This document shows positions 41,740 to 54,800 of a stretch of DNA of 64,000 nucleotides, in pieces. The DNA comes from Diadema setosum (Eukaryota; Echinodermata; Echinoidea; Diadematoida; Diadematidae). Position 1 is the first letter of the stretch. Each line of letters opens with the position of its first letter. The DNA lies in the NCBI GenBank assembly GCA_033980235.1, contig CM067067.1, positions 2,259,001 through 2,323,000 of the forward strand, read 5' to 3'. The notes beneath the pieces are model-generated. The model was not told where the DNA came from. It saw nothing but the letters and a program-made list of their open reading frames with translations, and made no database searches. The position numbers and the translations under genes are program-made.

Positions 41740-44700
41740 GGAAAAGGTAGGGACGTATCAAATTCGTAACAATACAAATTCTGCAGCGAAGATAGCAGGG
41801 GAAAATAAACTCTGATGTGTGATGGTGGTGAATGTGCGTGCAGGTGCTTGAAAGTGCACAGGGGCAGATAGGCTGGAATTTAGAATAATAAAATTGGTTT
41901 GCTGGAAGAGTGAACGACATACGATGTTGCTATCGGGAGACCAACATGAGTCATATAAATTATTCGTGCTTAACTCGTATTTGAAGTATACTGTAGTAAA
42001 ATATGCTTCTTTAAGTTTGCTTTGGATGAAAACAAGGACTGGTACACTGTTTCAATTTCTCAGGAAGAGTGTTCCATGTATCCGGACCGTGATGTCTAAT
42101 CGACTTTTGAGCAAGTAAAAGCTTTGGATTACTTAAAGGAAAATCATGGGAACGACGGGTAGGGTATGGGTGAATATGGTCATTGGTTACTATATTATAG
42201 GGCATTATGGAAAAATGGTAATAAATTTCGAATGTGTTTATACATAAATATGGCAGTTAGGTATAAATGTATATGATGGGCCTTTAGAGTTTTTAGGCGG
42301 TAAAATATTGGATCAGTGTGAGCCAAAAAATTTGAATGTGTGCATATACGAAAAGCCTTTTTCTGGAGAAGAAAAATTGTGTTCAATTTGGTTTTGCTAC
42401 AGTTGCCCCATACAATATTGCAGTACATTACATAATATGGTAGAAATAAGGTGTTGTATAACATCATTAAAGTTTGATCATTAATTAAATATTATTCTCC
42501 TTAAAACACCAGTTGCTTTGGATATTGCTGTTATAATATTCCTGACATGAGTATTCCAAGTTAGATTGCTATCTAGGGTCACTCCTAGGAACTTGGTTGA
42601 ATGTTTCTCAGCAATGTTTATATCATCAATAGAAATACTTTGAGGAAGGGTGGGTTGGGATTGAAGCGTATGAAAATGTATAAAACATGTTTTATCAATA
42701 TTCAATGAAAGCTTATTACTTCTAAACCATTTCGAAATGTTACTTAATTCCATATTTAATGTATCAACCAGTGTTACAATATCCTTGTGGGAATAAAAAA
42801 CGTTGGTGTCATCTGCAAATAAGATGAAGTTTAAACGAGGAGAGGAATTGATAATAATTATCATTAATATAAATCAAGAAAAGTAGGGGCCCGAGGATAG
42901 ATCTCTGAGGGACACCACATGACACGTTCAAATATGATGAGTGACTGGATTTAAATGCAACATATTGTTTTCGATGACTTAAATAACTTCTAAACCACGA
43001 CAAAGTAATCCCTCTCACGCCATAATTATGTAATTTTTCAAGTAAAATGTCATGATCAATAGTGTCGAATGCTTTACTAAGATCCATAAAGACTTGCTCC
43101 TTTTTAATAAGTGCATCAATAATATTATCAACAGATTTGAATATAGCATAATCGGTAGAAAATCCTTTCCTAAAACCAAACTGATTCACATTAATATTTC
43201 ATTTTCAATCATGAACGAGGAGAGACGCTTATAAACTACTTTTTCTAAAATTTTCGATATTGCAGGTAACAATGAGATGGGTCTATAATTTTTCACCATT
43301 GATGGATCTTCTCTTTTATAAATGGGGATATTGAAAGAGTCTGGAAACTTACCGTTAAGTAGGGATAAATTGAATATATGGATGAGAGGGGCTGCTAAGG
43401 GGTAAATTATTTTTTTCAAGAAATTAACAATTAAGTTATCAGGCCCACAGGATTTACTACATTTCAGAGATCGAACAATATCAATAATTTCCGATTCATT
43501 AATTGGAGTAACAAAAACAAAGAATTTTGATTACTTTCAGGTAAGTAATCTTTATGATTTTTGATATCATTTATGGGAATAGATGCTGCTAAAGAAGGAC
43601 CTACATTGACAAAGAAATTATCAAAAATATTTGCAATTTGGTCAGGATTGGTAATAACATTATCATTATGAGTAATGCTATCAGGACATTCCGTAGGTTT
43701 CTTTTTGAGTATTTCATTAACAAACCGCCAAAGAGCACTTTTATCATCCTTATTAGATTCGAGTTTATTTAAAATATATGATTTACGTGAAACTCGAATC
43801 AAGGTAGTTAATTTGTTTCTATATATTTTATACCTTTTCACGTTTTCAGGAGTAGGTTTCCTCAGAGATATTTTATAAAGACGGTTTCGAGTAAGAATGG
43901 AATGTATAACACCTTGAGTAATCCACGGTTGCCGAGCTCTTTTCCTTCCATTTGTTTTGGGAGTTAAAGGAATATGTTTATCATAATAATCTAATAGCTT
44001 TTGTAAGAAAATTTCGTAGGAAGAATTAACATCTTGGAGTTCAAAGACGTCATTCCACTGTTCTTCGAATAAATCTTGATTCAATGAATCAATATTTTAT
44101 GGCGTTTCATTTCGATACATTTTCAAATATTGTTTGGGTTGGCGGCGTATTGGAGTTGTTACAGATTTATCATTAATCATAAAAATCGGTAAATGATCAG
44201 ATATATCTGAATAAAGAATACCGTTCATACAGGTTTCAGTTATAACATTAGACAGTATATTATCTATTAATGTTTTACTATGGGTGGTGTTATTTATTCT
44301 GGTAGGTTTATTGATGTGGGGATGCAGTGAGTTGGAAAGTAATATGTCATGGAAATGGGTGGCTTGTAATAAATCTATATAGCAATCTCCCATCGAAAAA
44401 TGGATTTTCTTTCTCCAAGAATTTCGTTAGCATATTGGTCGAAGTTGTCAAAAAAAAAAGATTGAACGTCATTTTGTGGAGGACGGTAAATGGTACCAAC
44501 TATAATATCTTTCTCATCATCATTTAAGATTTCATTAAATAAACTTTCTGCTCCCTGAATACACAAATCGGTTCGAATTTTGAATTTAATTTGATTATTA
44601 ACGTACATGGCAACCCCACCTCCTATGCCATGCTTTCTGTCATTACGAATAAAATTATAATTTTCAATGCCAAATATGAAATAGGTCCGGGGAATTGGTG

Positions 44701-44930
44701 TGCAACCATGTTTCGGTAACTCCTATAACGGAAAATGGAAAATCATTGAGGGAACTTAAAAATAGTTCAAACGTATCAAAATTTTTAGTTAAGCTTCTTG
44801 AATTAAGGTGAATTAAACTGAAATTAGCACAAATCTGATTTGCCTTATTGAAAAAAAAATTGACTGTTAAATTCATTGATAGTGAAGTACTGGCTTATGT
44901 GGTTGACTAGCTGTTGGACATCTATTCCAA
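41740..44930 (-). mobile_element. CR1/L2-like non-LTR retrotransposon, near full-length but decayed
   Basis: Minus-strand fragments cover an apurinic-like endonuclease (IHLNSRSLTKNFD and VIGVTETWLH at 44876-44664; IVGTIYRPPQND at 44608-44375; SDHLPIFMI at 44393-44097), the linker (44084-43464), and RT. RT motifs are NYRPISLLPAISKILEK (43419-43186), [18 protein letters not shown] and [19 protein letters not shown] (43189-42809), and FADDT with NKLSLNIDKT (42864-42481). A C-terminal region follows (42467-42011, ending HGPDTWNTLPEKL). At least five frame changes separate the pieces, so it is not active. It lies in copy B of the duplication, upstream of the gene's promoter, and is absent from copy A. 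Confidence 0.92.
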
Positions 44931-45145
44931 AATCAGAATCCATTTACAATGAGTGACATACGTAATAGCGGCCTATCATGGTGCAACGGGAAGTGCAGTG
45001 CACATCGTATACACGGGATGTATACGTTGAGGTGCATCGGTGCGTGTGTCTACAATGTAAGTTGGTAGACACGAATTATCCACTTGAAGTGTCAATCTCT
45101 GATTTGGTGTAATATGTTAGAGGTAAAATATGCCAAAGATAAAAG

Positions 45146-45958
45146 ATGTCAGAAAGGGGTAAAATACTGTACGTTATCATAATCTCAAATCGAAGCGAAT
45201 GTGCAGTGAATTGAAAAAAAAAAAACCCACAACAAAACATTAATTTACATGCAACATTTGGATTGATACCTTAGCTCAAATCTCGAGTACCTAAACTCTG
45301 GTATATTTCCCTTTGATATTATTTTCACTTAATTTGCAAGCAGTACAACTCCTGCTACATGGCAATTGATTCATTCATAAATGATAGAACCACACACAAG
45401 GCCCCACTGCTCCTGACATTTGCACTTATGATCATTGACCCACTCGGCTTACATGTTGTGGGAACACGAGATTATTATGAAAAACATCCTTTGTTTGTAA
45501 AATAGTTCGTAAACAAGCAATAATTACTTTTTCTGCGCATCTTAGAAAAAGTGCCGTAACTTAGCTAATGGTAAAACCCACAAAACCCAATATGGAAATG
45601 ATAAAATAATAGCAATGATAGTACCACATGTTAAAGATTGAAAAAAAAAATGATAGCAGCTCTTCTTCTTTGATTAGAGTAGCATCTCAAGTGTACAGAA
45701 AGTTTATACATGCCACACATGTATATTTCATCATTCTAGATATAGCATTGTTCATTTACCGATCTATACACATGGACCAAGAAGGACAACGAGAATAAAA
45801 CATCTTATCCAAGGATAATAATAATAGCTAGTTTTCACATATCGCATTTCAGACTTGCTATTATTTCAATCCACTTTACAGACTATTATTACCCCAGTCA
45901 CTGGATAGTTCTAGGGCACTTACCATAGTTACCCCCCTGGACAACTGGACCACTACCG
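45146..45958. other. Spacer between duplication copy B and the transposon; nothing recognised
   Basis: AT-rich, with no open frame of note and no paired splice sites. Confidence 0.4.
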
Positions 45959-45965
45959 CTTCCCA

Positions 45966-46031
45966 TTCCCTAACCCTAATCTTAATCCTAATCCTGAACC
46001 TAATCCTAACCCTAACCCTAACCCTAACCCA
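45966..46031. repeat. Interstitial telomere-like (CCCTAA)n tract
   Basis: Imperfect units (CCTAATCTTAATCCTAATCC) pass into about five exact CCCTAA units at 45998-46030, then decay. CCCTAA/TTAGGG is the telomere repeat of most animals. Confidence 0.8.
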
Positions 46032-46464
46032 AACTCTCACCATTACCCTTACCCTCTGACCCTAATCTTTACTCTAGTCTAACCTTATCACTAACCAGTA
46101 TTCAGCCGGGGTAATTTCCCGGAAAGGGGGGGGGGGGGTGGATGGGGAGGGGAGTAATGCCCTGATACGAGCAGCTTCACTTATCCATAAACTGCCTTGC
46201 AAGGGTCGTTTCTCACGTGTCAAGAAGCAAGCCTTTGAAAGCTAATCATCATTTTGCCATTATCTTGAGAGGTTGTCCATTTTTCTCGTCAAGTGAATGG
46301 TTTCCTGCCCATAACGAGCATCACTGATGAAAACTAAAATCCTATTGAAACTTTTGGTCGTGCTTTGCGCAGCGATTACGAGGGAATATTATCGTCACAT
46401 TTGAGGGCAACTGCTTTTCAAATCGGAAAGAAGATCTGAGAAAGTGATATCCAAAATGGTTTAA

Positions 46465-46627
46465 TAGTAGAGCGGCTAAGACCCAAAATACACCCAAATC
46501 GTTTGAAGAAAGCGTGAAACTTTGCGCATCGTATCTATGATACTTAGGGATCATTTAAAAAAAATGGATCCAAAAAAAAAATAGCGCCCTCTGGCGGCCG
46601 CCATTTTGAATTCCAATATGGCCGCCA
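46465..46627. repeat. Left terminal inverted repeat of the Academ-like element
   Basis: Pairs with 56695-56855. It ends inward with CGGCCGCCATTTTGAATTCC and TATGGCCGCC, a module that also recurs as subterminal copies near the right end (about 56340-56375 and 56555-56585). Confidence 0.88.
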
Positions 46628-47931
46628 AAATTTTAACACCCGTGTAGAAAATAGCTTATAACTTTCTTGTAAAACATGTTTTTAACATGTATGAGGTATG
46701 AATTTAAAGAAAATTAAATTCTTAACATACTGGAACCAATTTAGATTTTTTTTTTTTAGATTTACATTTCTATTGATAATGGGAGGAAAACCTATTCGTT
46801 TTACATTTTTTCTGAAAATTGCAGATTTACCATGAGATGCAAATTTCTGTAAAATGATCATTATTCAACTAAATGTCATCAAATAAATAAAAAAAAGATA
46901 TCTTGTAGTATGCTGAATAGATTGTGAAAAGTTGGTGATTATTACACTTTTTACCAAAAAGTTATAACCCTTGAAAGAGAGTAATAACAATTTTTTCAGA
47001 ATCACAAAAGTGAATAAGACATGCGCCCTCTGTTGTGGAGACATGGGCAGCTGCTTCATTCTTGCTGGTCAAAAGTTTTGTTCATCTATTGACATCTCTT
47101 GGCAGTCTACTTAGGTAAGTCTCTGCTAAGTTTAGCATTAATTCATGTAGAAAATGATATTTTAATGCTGTAGTTGATATGAAACATTGTTTGTTTGTTT
47201 TTTATCAGGATAAATGCTTATATTTGCAATAGTTTCCATGTTGAATAGTTGTACTGTTCACCAGTCCCATCCAGTCAAAATTGTGTCGGGTGACAGTAGT
47301 GGTGTTTGCACGTAGATTTATATACAAATATAGATCTATGATCATTCAGAAGAGTTTTTAACAGTCAAATGAAGTTGTATGCATGCAGTCTCCACTGGTA
47401 ATTTTGAAGAGAATTAAAATTTTGAGTCATCATAGATTTTTGTGATCTTTCAATTAGATCTAGGCCCTAGCCTAGGTAGTCTAACCTAGCCTCGGGTTCG
47501 TGATCTAACATAGGGCCGAAGCCAGGATAGGGTCCGGGCATAATATGGTATCATAGATTTCACTGAAATTGTGAATTCAATAAAGTATTCACTAGAATAC
47601 AACTATTATTGTCTCCTTTATAGAGCAAATGTGGTGTAATCAAAAGCACGTAGATCTAAACTCAGTCTAGACCTACATCAGGACCATAATGTAGACCTGG
47701 ACTGAAAAAGCAATGGAGTTAATTCATAAAAGATAATCTAAGATCAATGCACAGTGTATTTGAATGTCATTCTTTTGGTTTATAAATATAAAAAAGTAGA
47801 AAATGAACCTACTCTAATCCATTCAGGACAGGAATGGTGTTGCAGCAAAGGCAATTGATATTCCTTCCTCAAGTTGGCAACACTAGAAATTTCAATTCTC
47901 TTTCTAGAATACAGTGTAGACTATACCTAGT

Positions 47932-49930
47932 TCTTGAGTGTCCGGACAGGTTGGGTATCCGAACAGACAATTATAGTATTAATTTAATTTCAACAAGATG
48001 GCATTGATTATTTTATGAATTTGTTGAGAACTATTGCTAGTATTATTCAAAATGAGATATTCATGATATTTTCTATTATCGGATGCATCATTTTGGCAAA
48101 ATTGAAAATAAAAACTAGACAATTTATTTTTGTTAAGCCTCTGGCCACCCAACCCCCATACTATTAATGCAATGATACCCAATTTGGTCTCCATTTCAGA
48201 AAAGCTTAAAAAGTTTGTGAACATTTTTTTCTCTCTCTTTCTGTTCATCAGATAGTGAAAAAGACATACACCCTCTCTTCCGAAGACATGCACCCTCTCT
48301 TCCGAAGACATGCACTCTCTCTTCCGAAGACATGGACTTCTGGTTGGACAAAATTAGGTAAGTTTATCATTCATTCATCATAATGGTATCTTAAAGAAGA
48401 TGCATAAGAGAAACTGAGAACAGTTGGGTATGATATATTTTCTTGAAATGGGGGGGGGGGGGGGGGGGGAGGGGATTGATGAATCTAATATTGCATTCCG
48501 TAAAGATATTTTTGTATTCTTCGTAGTAATTGTGACAGGGCTTGTGTGAAATACAGCCTGTCATGATACACCCCAAGATGGCGACCGTGTTTCACACTAT
48601 GATTTTATTGCATTTGGCTAAAACCTTTATTGAGAAGTTTTAACACTTTTTTTCTATATTCTTACAAGTCTTTCCCCATGATTATTGCTTATCACTTTAT
48701 CACATTCCTTGAGCGTCCGGACAGGTTGGGTATCCGAGCAGACGATTTTAGAATTTTAATTTTCAACAAGATGGCATTGATTATTTTATGAATCTCTTGA
48801 GAATTATTGCTTATGTTATTCCAAAATTATATTCATGATATTTTCTATCATCTGATGCATAATTTTAGCAAAATTGAAAATAATAAATAGACAGTTTACT
48901 TTTGTTAAGCCTTTGAACACCCAACCCCACCCTATTTTAATTTAAAATTTAATACAATATTATCTCATTTTGGTCTCCATTGTATGTAGAAAAGCATGAA
49001 AAAAGGTTGAAAACATTTTTTTTCTCTTTCTGTTCATCAGATAGTGAAGAAGACAAGCACTCTCTCTTCTGAAGACATGCACCCTCTCTTCCGAAGACAT
49101 AGACTTCTGGTTGGACAAAATTAGGTAAGTTTAGCATTCATTCATTATAATTGTATCTTAACGAAGATGCGTAAGAGAAACTGAAAACAGTGGGGTATGA
49201 TATGTTTGCTGGACATTTAAAAGATTTTTTTTTTTTTTTTGGGGGGGGAGGGGGCTGATGAATCTAATATTGCATTCCATAAAGATATTTTCGTATTCTT
49301 TTTTCTGTATTTTGAAATACAGCCTGTCATGATACACCCCAAGATGGCCACCGTGTTTTACACTATGATTATATCGCATTTGCAGGGCTGTCAACATTGC
49401 GTGAGACATTTGAAGATTCAGGCAATAAGGTAGCACTAAAGCAAATAAATACAGAATAGAAAAAATAGAATAAAGCCCAGAACTTTCCAACCAGCTGCAT
49501 TAGCTGGTACAAATGCCTTTATTCTTTAGAAATAAGCCATCCAAAAAGCTGCAGCAGCTGAAATAAATGCCTTTGTTATTTAAAAATAAGTTATTTCAAA
49601 ATAAAACTTAAAGATCCCTGCCAATACACCCAGTATTAAAGAGAATTATTTTGACACTCAAACGAATACTTTTAAAGCAATAGATATCATTGTCCAACGA
49701 ACAAGATATTTGATTCAGCTGTTGGAAGTATGCTTCATCTTTTTCATTCAAATCATTGTGTAAAATTTTGTTTTAGCTGCCTGTTTCACCCTGCCAAGTA
49801 AAATTTAAAATGTCTCACGCAGTGTTGGCAGCACTGCATTTGGCTAAAACCTTCATCGAGAAGTTTTTAACACTTTTTGCTATATTCTTACAAGTCTTTC
49901 ACCATGATTATTGCTTATCGATTTATCCTA
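47932..49930 (+). repeat. Internal tandem duplication of noncoding 5' exons inside the Academ-like element
   Basis: A unit starting GAGTGTCCGGACAGGTTGGG (47936) recurs at 48711. Each unit contains an exon-like segment preceded by TTTCTGTTCATCAG and followed by AAAATTAG|GTAAGT (48251-48356 and 49040-49122). These exons hold repeats of CCCTCTCTTCCGAAGACATG. A diverged third exon ends TACTTAG|GTAAGT near 47113. The second unit is lengthened by a MITE. They look like alternative 5' UTR exons; the coding exon follows the acceptor TTTTTTCCAG at 49952. Confidence 0.75.
49383..49836. mobile_element. MITE nested in the Academ-like element
   Basis: The ends CAGGGCTGTCAACATTGCGT and its partner, ending TTGGCAGCACTG, are inverted for about 30 bp (GCGTGAGACATTT shared). 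CATTTG flanks both sides (49377-49382, 49837-49842). The duplicate unit at 48600 reads TTGCATTTGGCTAAAACC uninterrupted. The ends resemble hAT elements, but only 6 bp are duplicated. Confidence 0.85.
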
Positions 49931-50655
49931 TGCCATTTCTTCTTTTTTCCAGGATCAAGAGGAAGATAATAAGGGTTGACAATAGCAACAATTAGCAAGT
50001 GTGCCGGTGTGCAGATGCTACCCACAGTCCAGCAGCACTTGTGTGATACATGATGTCGAAGCTGTTCAGACTAGTAAAGCCTGGCGAACTGGCTGAAGTA
50101 AAGCGGCCTCCATTGGACTGGACCCTGTGCATTCTCTGTCAAGAGAAATCGTCAGAATATCTTACCCAGCCTTGGAAGGGTAGAGGGCGAGGGAATCATG
50201 AAGCTAAAGGGACAAGTTATCAGTCATTCGCGACAAATCTGTTAAAATCTAAAGAACTAGGCAAAGTTCCTTTGAATGTTGTTCCTGAACAATTAGATGA
50301 TGGGTCTGGCATTGAAGAGACATTACAAACGAACAAAGCAATGTGGCATAAGACTTGCCGGAATATGTTCAGTGACTTGAGATTGGATCGGCAAATAGAA
50401 AAGCGTGAACTAGAACCAGACAACGACAACAGCTGCAGCAGCAGAGTTAAAGTGAGACGGACTAGTGTTCAAGACGACCATTCCACTGGACAGGATCAAG
50501 CTCTTTGTTTTTTCTGTGATAAAGAAGCTGGAACTGCAGGATTGCATGATGTTACGACAACTGGGATGGACCAGACAGTTCGAAAGTATGCCACAGAGCT
50601 TCAAGATACAAGACTCCTGGCAAAATTGGCCCAAGGTGATATGATAGCACTGGAT

Positions 50656-51200
50656 GCAAAGTATCACAAGACTTGCCTGTCGGATCTATACAACAGGTGC
50701 GTTGATTTATGAGAAATTGTTGTGAGGGGCGATCTGTGCTGATGTTTCATTGCCCAATGAAATAAAGGTAAAGGATTCCGGAGAGTTTTAAATGTTGATC
50801 ACTGCCTAGATTGACAAAAAGTAGACACTGCCCAGCAAAGTATCACAAGACTTGCCTGTCGGATCTATACAACAGGTGCGTTGATTTATGAGAAATTGTT
50901 GTGAGGGGCGATCTGTGCTGATGTTTCATTGCCCAATGAAATAAAGGTAAAGGATTCCGGAGAGTTTTAAATGTTGATCACTGCCTAGATTGACAAAAAG
51001 TAGACACTGCCCAGCAAAGTATCACAAGACTTGCCTGTCGGATCTATACAACAGGTGCGTTGATTTATGAGAAATTGTTGTGAGGGGCGACCTGTGCTGA
51101 TGTTTCATTGCCCAATGAAATAAACATGATAAAGGTAAAGGATTACGGAGAGTTTTAAATGTTGATCACTGCCTAGATTGACAAAAAATAGACACTGCCC
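50656..51200 (+). repeat. 3 x 179-bp tandem array spanning the exon 1 end and splice donor
   Basis: GCAAAGTATCACAAGACTTG begins at 50656, 50835 and 51014, an exact 179-bp period; the third unit has a small insertion (AACATGAT). Each unit contains the last 41 nt of exon 1 and the donor AACAG|GTGCGT, so three equivalent donors lie in a row, the last two inside the intron. Confidence 0.95.
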
Positions 51201-51332
51201 ATAAATCATGCGCCATGTTTTTATATCTCTATGGTTGTAGTATTTTGGTGGGATGAATCATGATTTCAAATTAACTTTCAAACAGTTAAATACAATAATA
51301 CAAAGTTTACGATCATAGGAAAAGTGCATATC

Positions 51333-51363
<31 letters not shown>

Positions 51364-51812
51364 GGCACAGACCAAAATGTTCAAATCTACATAATGAGAT
51401 TGCACTCACCATATTTGCAAATAACTAATGGTCAAATAGCAACTTTCTAGAAAATTAGTAAAAAGTTTTCCTCAAATCTTTTGTTTCATACCAGGCTTTA
51501 TATCGTTTGATGCTGATACATGCGTTATCTTATCAAAGATCTGTGTGGTGTGATATAAAATATGATATCAAAATGTGCTTTTTTTCAAAGGAATATATAA
51601 AAATTTGTACCCTCCCAGCACAAAATTGCAAAATTCCTTTGGTTGCGTAGGCATCGATAAATAAGAACATGTAAAATTGTGTGTTCGCTTTTGTATGTTT
51701 GTTTTATATTTATGAATTAATTCAAAAGAATATTTGAATTCCGAACAGATATTTTAAAAATGTTTTAGACTTCAAACTTTACATTAATTTATGTTTCACA
51801 TTCTCTCTATAG
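51201..51812 (+). other. Rest of the Academ-like gene intron
   Basis: AT-rich intron with a T27 run at 51337-51363, ending in the acceptor TTCTCTCTATAG at 51812. Confidence 0.8.
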
Positions 51813-54800
51813 GTATAAACGGGTGAAAAACACAAGACTTCAAAGCTCTTCTGACAGTCACGACTCGTCCCATAAAAGTATCGCACTTGCGGAGCTGATC
51901 TCTTACATTGATGAAAGGAGGATGGTTGGGCCTATTGTTCCTGTCTTCCGTCTTGCCGACCTTGTCTCTGTGTACACAGAGCGCCTGGTGGAACTGAGTC
52001 CGGACAATACAGAGATAACGGTCAATTCAACCCGCCTGAAAGAGCGTCTCCTATTGCATTGTCCATATCTGAAAGCTGTGAGGCAAGGAAGAGATGTTCT
52101 CCTGACATACGACACTGCGATCGGAGATGCCATCCAAATGACATGCTCTGATGATGATGATTCTGAAGTACTACAACTGGCAAAGGCAGCTTTAATTATC
52201 AGGAAGCAACTTTTCTCCCATGGCAGAAAATTCAATGGATCCTTGATAAATGATTCAGCTGAAAACACAGTTCCTACCAGACTGCTGGCACTGGTCAATA
52301 TGATCCTTAATGGTCCGAGTATCAAGTCGCAGACGCGAAAAGATGGTTCGTCGACACGAGCAGCTCGAACCATTAGTGAACTCATAATATTCAATAGCAT
52401 ACAGGGCAATCGTGTGACGAAAGATGCAGTTCGACATAACGCTGACAGAGAGGTCCCTGTACCGACTTACATAGGCCTGAAAGTTCATGCGCAGACACGA
52501 AATCGTGAGTTGATTGACAGCCTCCACAAGCATGGATTGTCAATATCATATGATCGGGTTCTCAAAATATCATCATCTATCGCAAATGGCATCATCAATC
52601 GCTTTGAGGAGGATGGAGTAGTCTGCCCGCCTCAGTTGAAGAAAGATCTTTTCACGACAGGACAGGTTGACAACACTGATCATAATCCCAGCGCAACGAC
52701 AGCAGTTGGCTCTTTTCATGGAACTGCCCATTCCTTATGTCAGCACCCCACTGAGAACAATCAAGGAACAGATGCTGACCCGATAGGTCTCGTTGACATG
52801 GAAACAGACAAGCGAATCCATCCTCTTCCTCTGGCATACACAAACATCTTGCCAGCACCATTCATGCCGAAGGAATACAAAGTACCAGTGACGTACGGAC
52901 CAATGCGACCAGATAGAGACAAGTGTGATGAAGACCGCAGTAATGAGAAAAAAAAATGGCTTGAAAAGCAGTTATCTTTGATGGAAGAAGGAGACCTTTC
53001 GGTTGGTGATTTTGTGTCTTGGGCTGCATACCATGCAAATATGCAGATGCAACATACCTGTAAGCTGCCGACTACAATTGCACTGATGCCATTATTTCGT
53101 GAAGTATCACACTCATTTGCAACAATAATGCATTGCATGTATACCAACCAACAAGCAACACACTTGTTAAACCCAGGACAAACACCCGTATTGACGATGG
53201 ACCAACCTTTGTATGCCATTGGGAAACAGATCCAGTGGCGATTCCCAGAGCGCTATGGTGAAGACAAGTATGTGATGATGTTAGGCCCTCTTCATATCGA
53301 AATGGCTGTCTTGAAAATGCTTGGTAATTTGCTTGATGGGACTGGTTGGAGTAATGCTATCGCCCAAGCAGGAGTTGCTACACAAGGGACAGCGGATAGT
53401 TTCATTCATGCATCACATGTAGCAAGGACAAGGAGAGCCCATCAAATTACTGCTTCTTCACTGCACATTCTCCAAAGGCAAGCTTCCAGGAAGGAAAAAG
53501 AATCAGCCATCCATGAGGATCGTGTCTCCGAGGAGAGCTTCACAGAATGGTGTGAGCAGCGAAGCAAGTTCCACCCTATGTTTCGATTTTGGAGCACAGT
53601 GCTTGATCTGGAACTGACTTTGTTGGCATTTGTTTCAACTAGCTCCATGGTTCTTTGCGCTAGACCATATCCACTATGCCCGTTGGATCCCTGTACACAT
53701 AAAGGACATGACAAGACTTGCCGAGCAGTGCCCAGATGTACATGAACACTTCATGCGTGGTGCATTCACATCAAACAAAACTGGGAATCCATACTCTGCA
53801 ATTGGTTTGGATCACGCGCATGAGCAGGTGAATGCTCAAGTCAAGGGTAACGGAGGAGCCATCGGTCTGACAGAAGATCCAGGTGCCCTACGACGATGGA
53901 TGGTGGCAGGGCCGCATCTAGCCATGGCCATTGAAGAGTATGAGAGCAGTGATGACAAGTCACCTGCGGATACTAATCCAAAGCATCATGAACAGAGTCC
54001 ATCGGTGCAAAAATCCTTTGCTGATGATGTGCGCTCCCTCGTTGCTGTGATGGATGAGTTGGGGAATCCGTTCATGGATCGTACAAAGGAATTGGTAACA
54101 ATAGATTCACAAGAAGTCATGCCGCAGAAAGTTGTGGAGGGTATGGAGCAAGTTCACACCCTGGGAAAGAGGAAGTATCAAACCTTCATCGAGGAACGCC
54201 TCTTGAAAAACGAAACACCCATCAGTGCACCCATCAAACGAAATTCACTTCCGCTTTTCCGCAATCGAAAGCAAGTGGGTCCATCCAAGGAAAAGCAGAC
54301 AATAATGGATCTGAAGAGCGACTGCGCATTGTTCTCACGACTATACATTACCTGTTAAAACCAGTCAGACAAGAGAGGGTGACATCAAAGAGTTCTTCAA
54401 GCATGAAAACCAAAAATATCCCCCATCACTTTCTTCGTCTGGAACACTTAAACAAGGAACCAAATCAGATCTGGTTAGATTGCCTGAGACTCTCGTCAAT
54501 ACTCCGTGAGCTGTCACAAACACTCCATCTACAGATGTGACAATCCTTGATGTTGCGGCGCTTGTGCATCTGATTCCAGTTAAGGAATCAAAAACCTTCG
54601 CTGAATATGCACAGGAAGCATTCATCCCGCACATCTTGTTCGAACTTGGAAAGGTCAAGCGCGTTGATCTCGTTTGGGACGTGTATCTCAAGAACAGTTT
54701 AAAGCTTTCAACAAGAGCAAGCAGTGGTACAGGGACAAGGAAGAGGGTGTCTGGTAATGTGAAGCTTCCAGGGAACTGAAAAAACTTCTTGCGGAATGAT

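Noticed and set aside
53442..53714. Antisense frames across the Academ-like gene (several of 60-168 codons)
   Set aside because: Shadows of the plus-strand coding frames; no independent motif.
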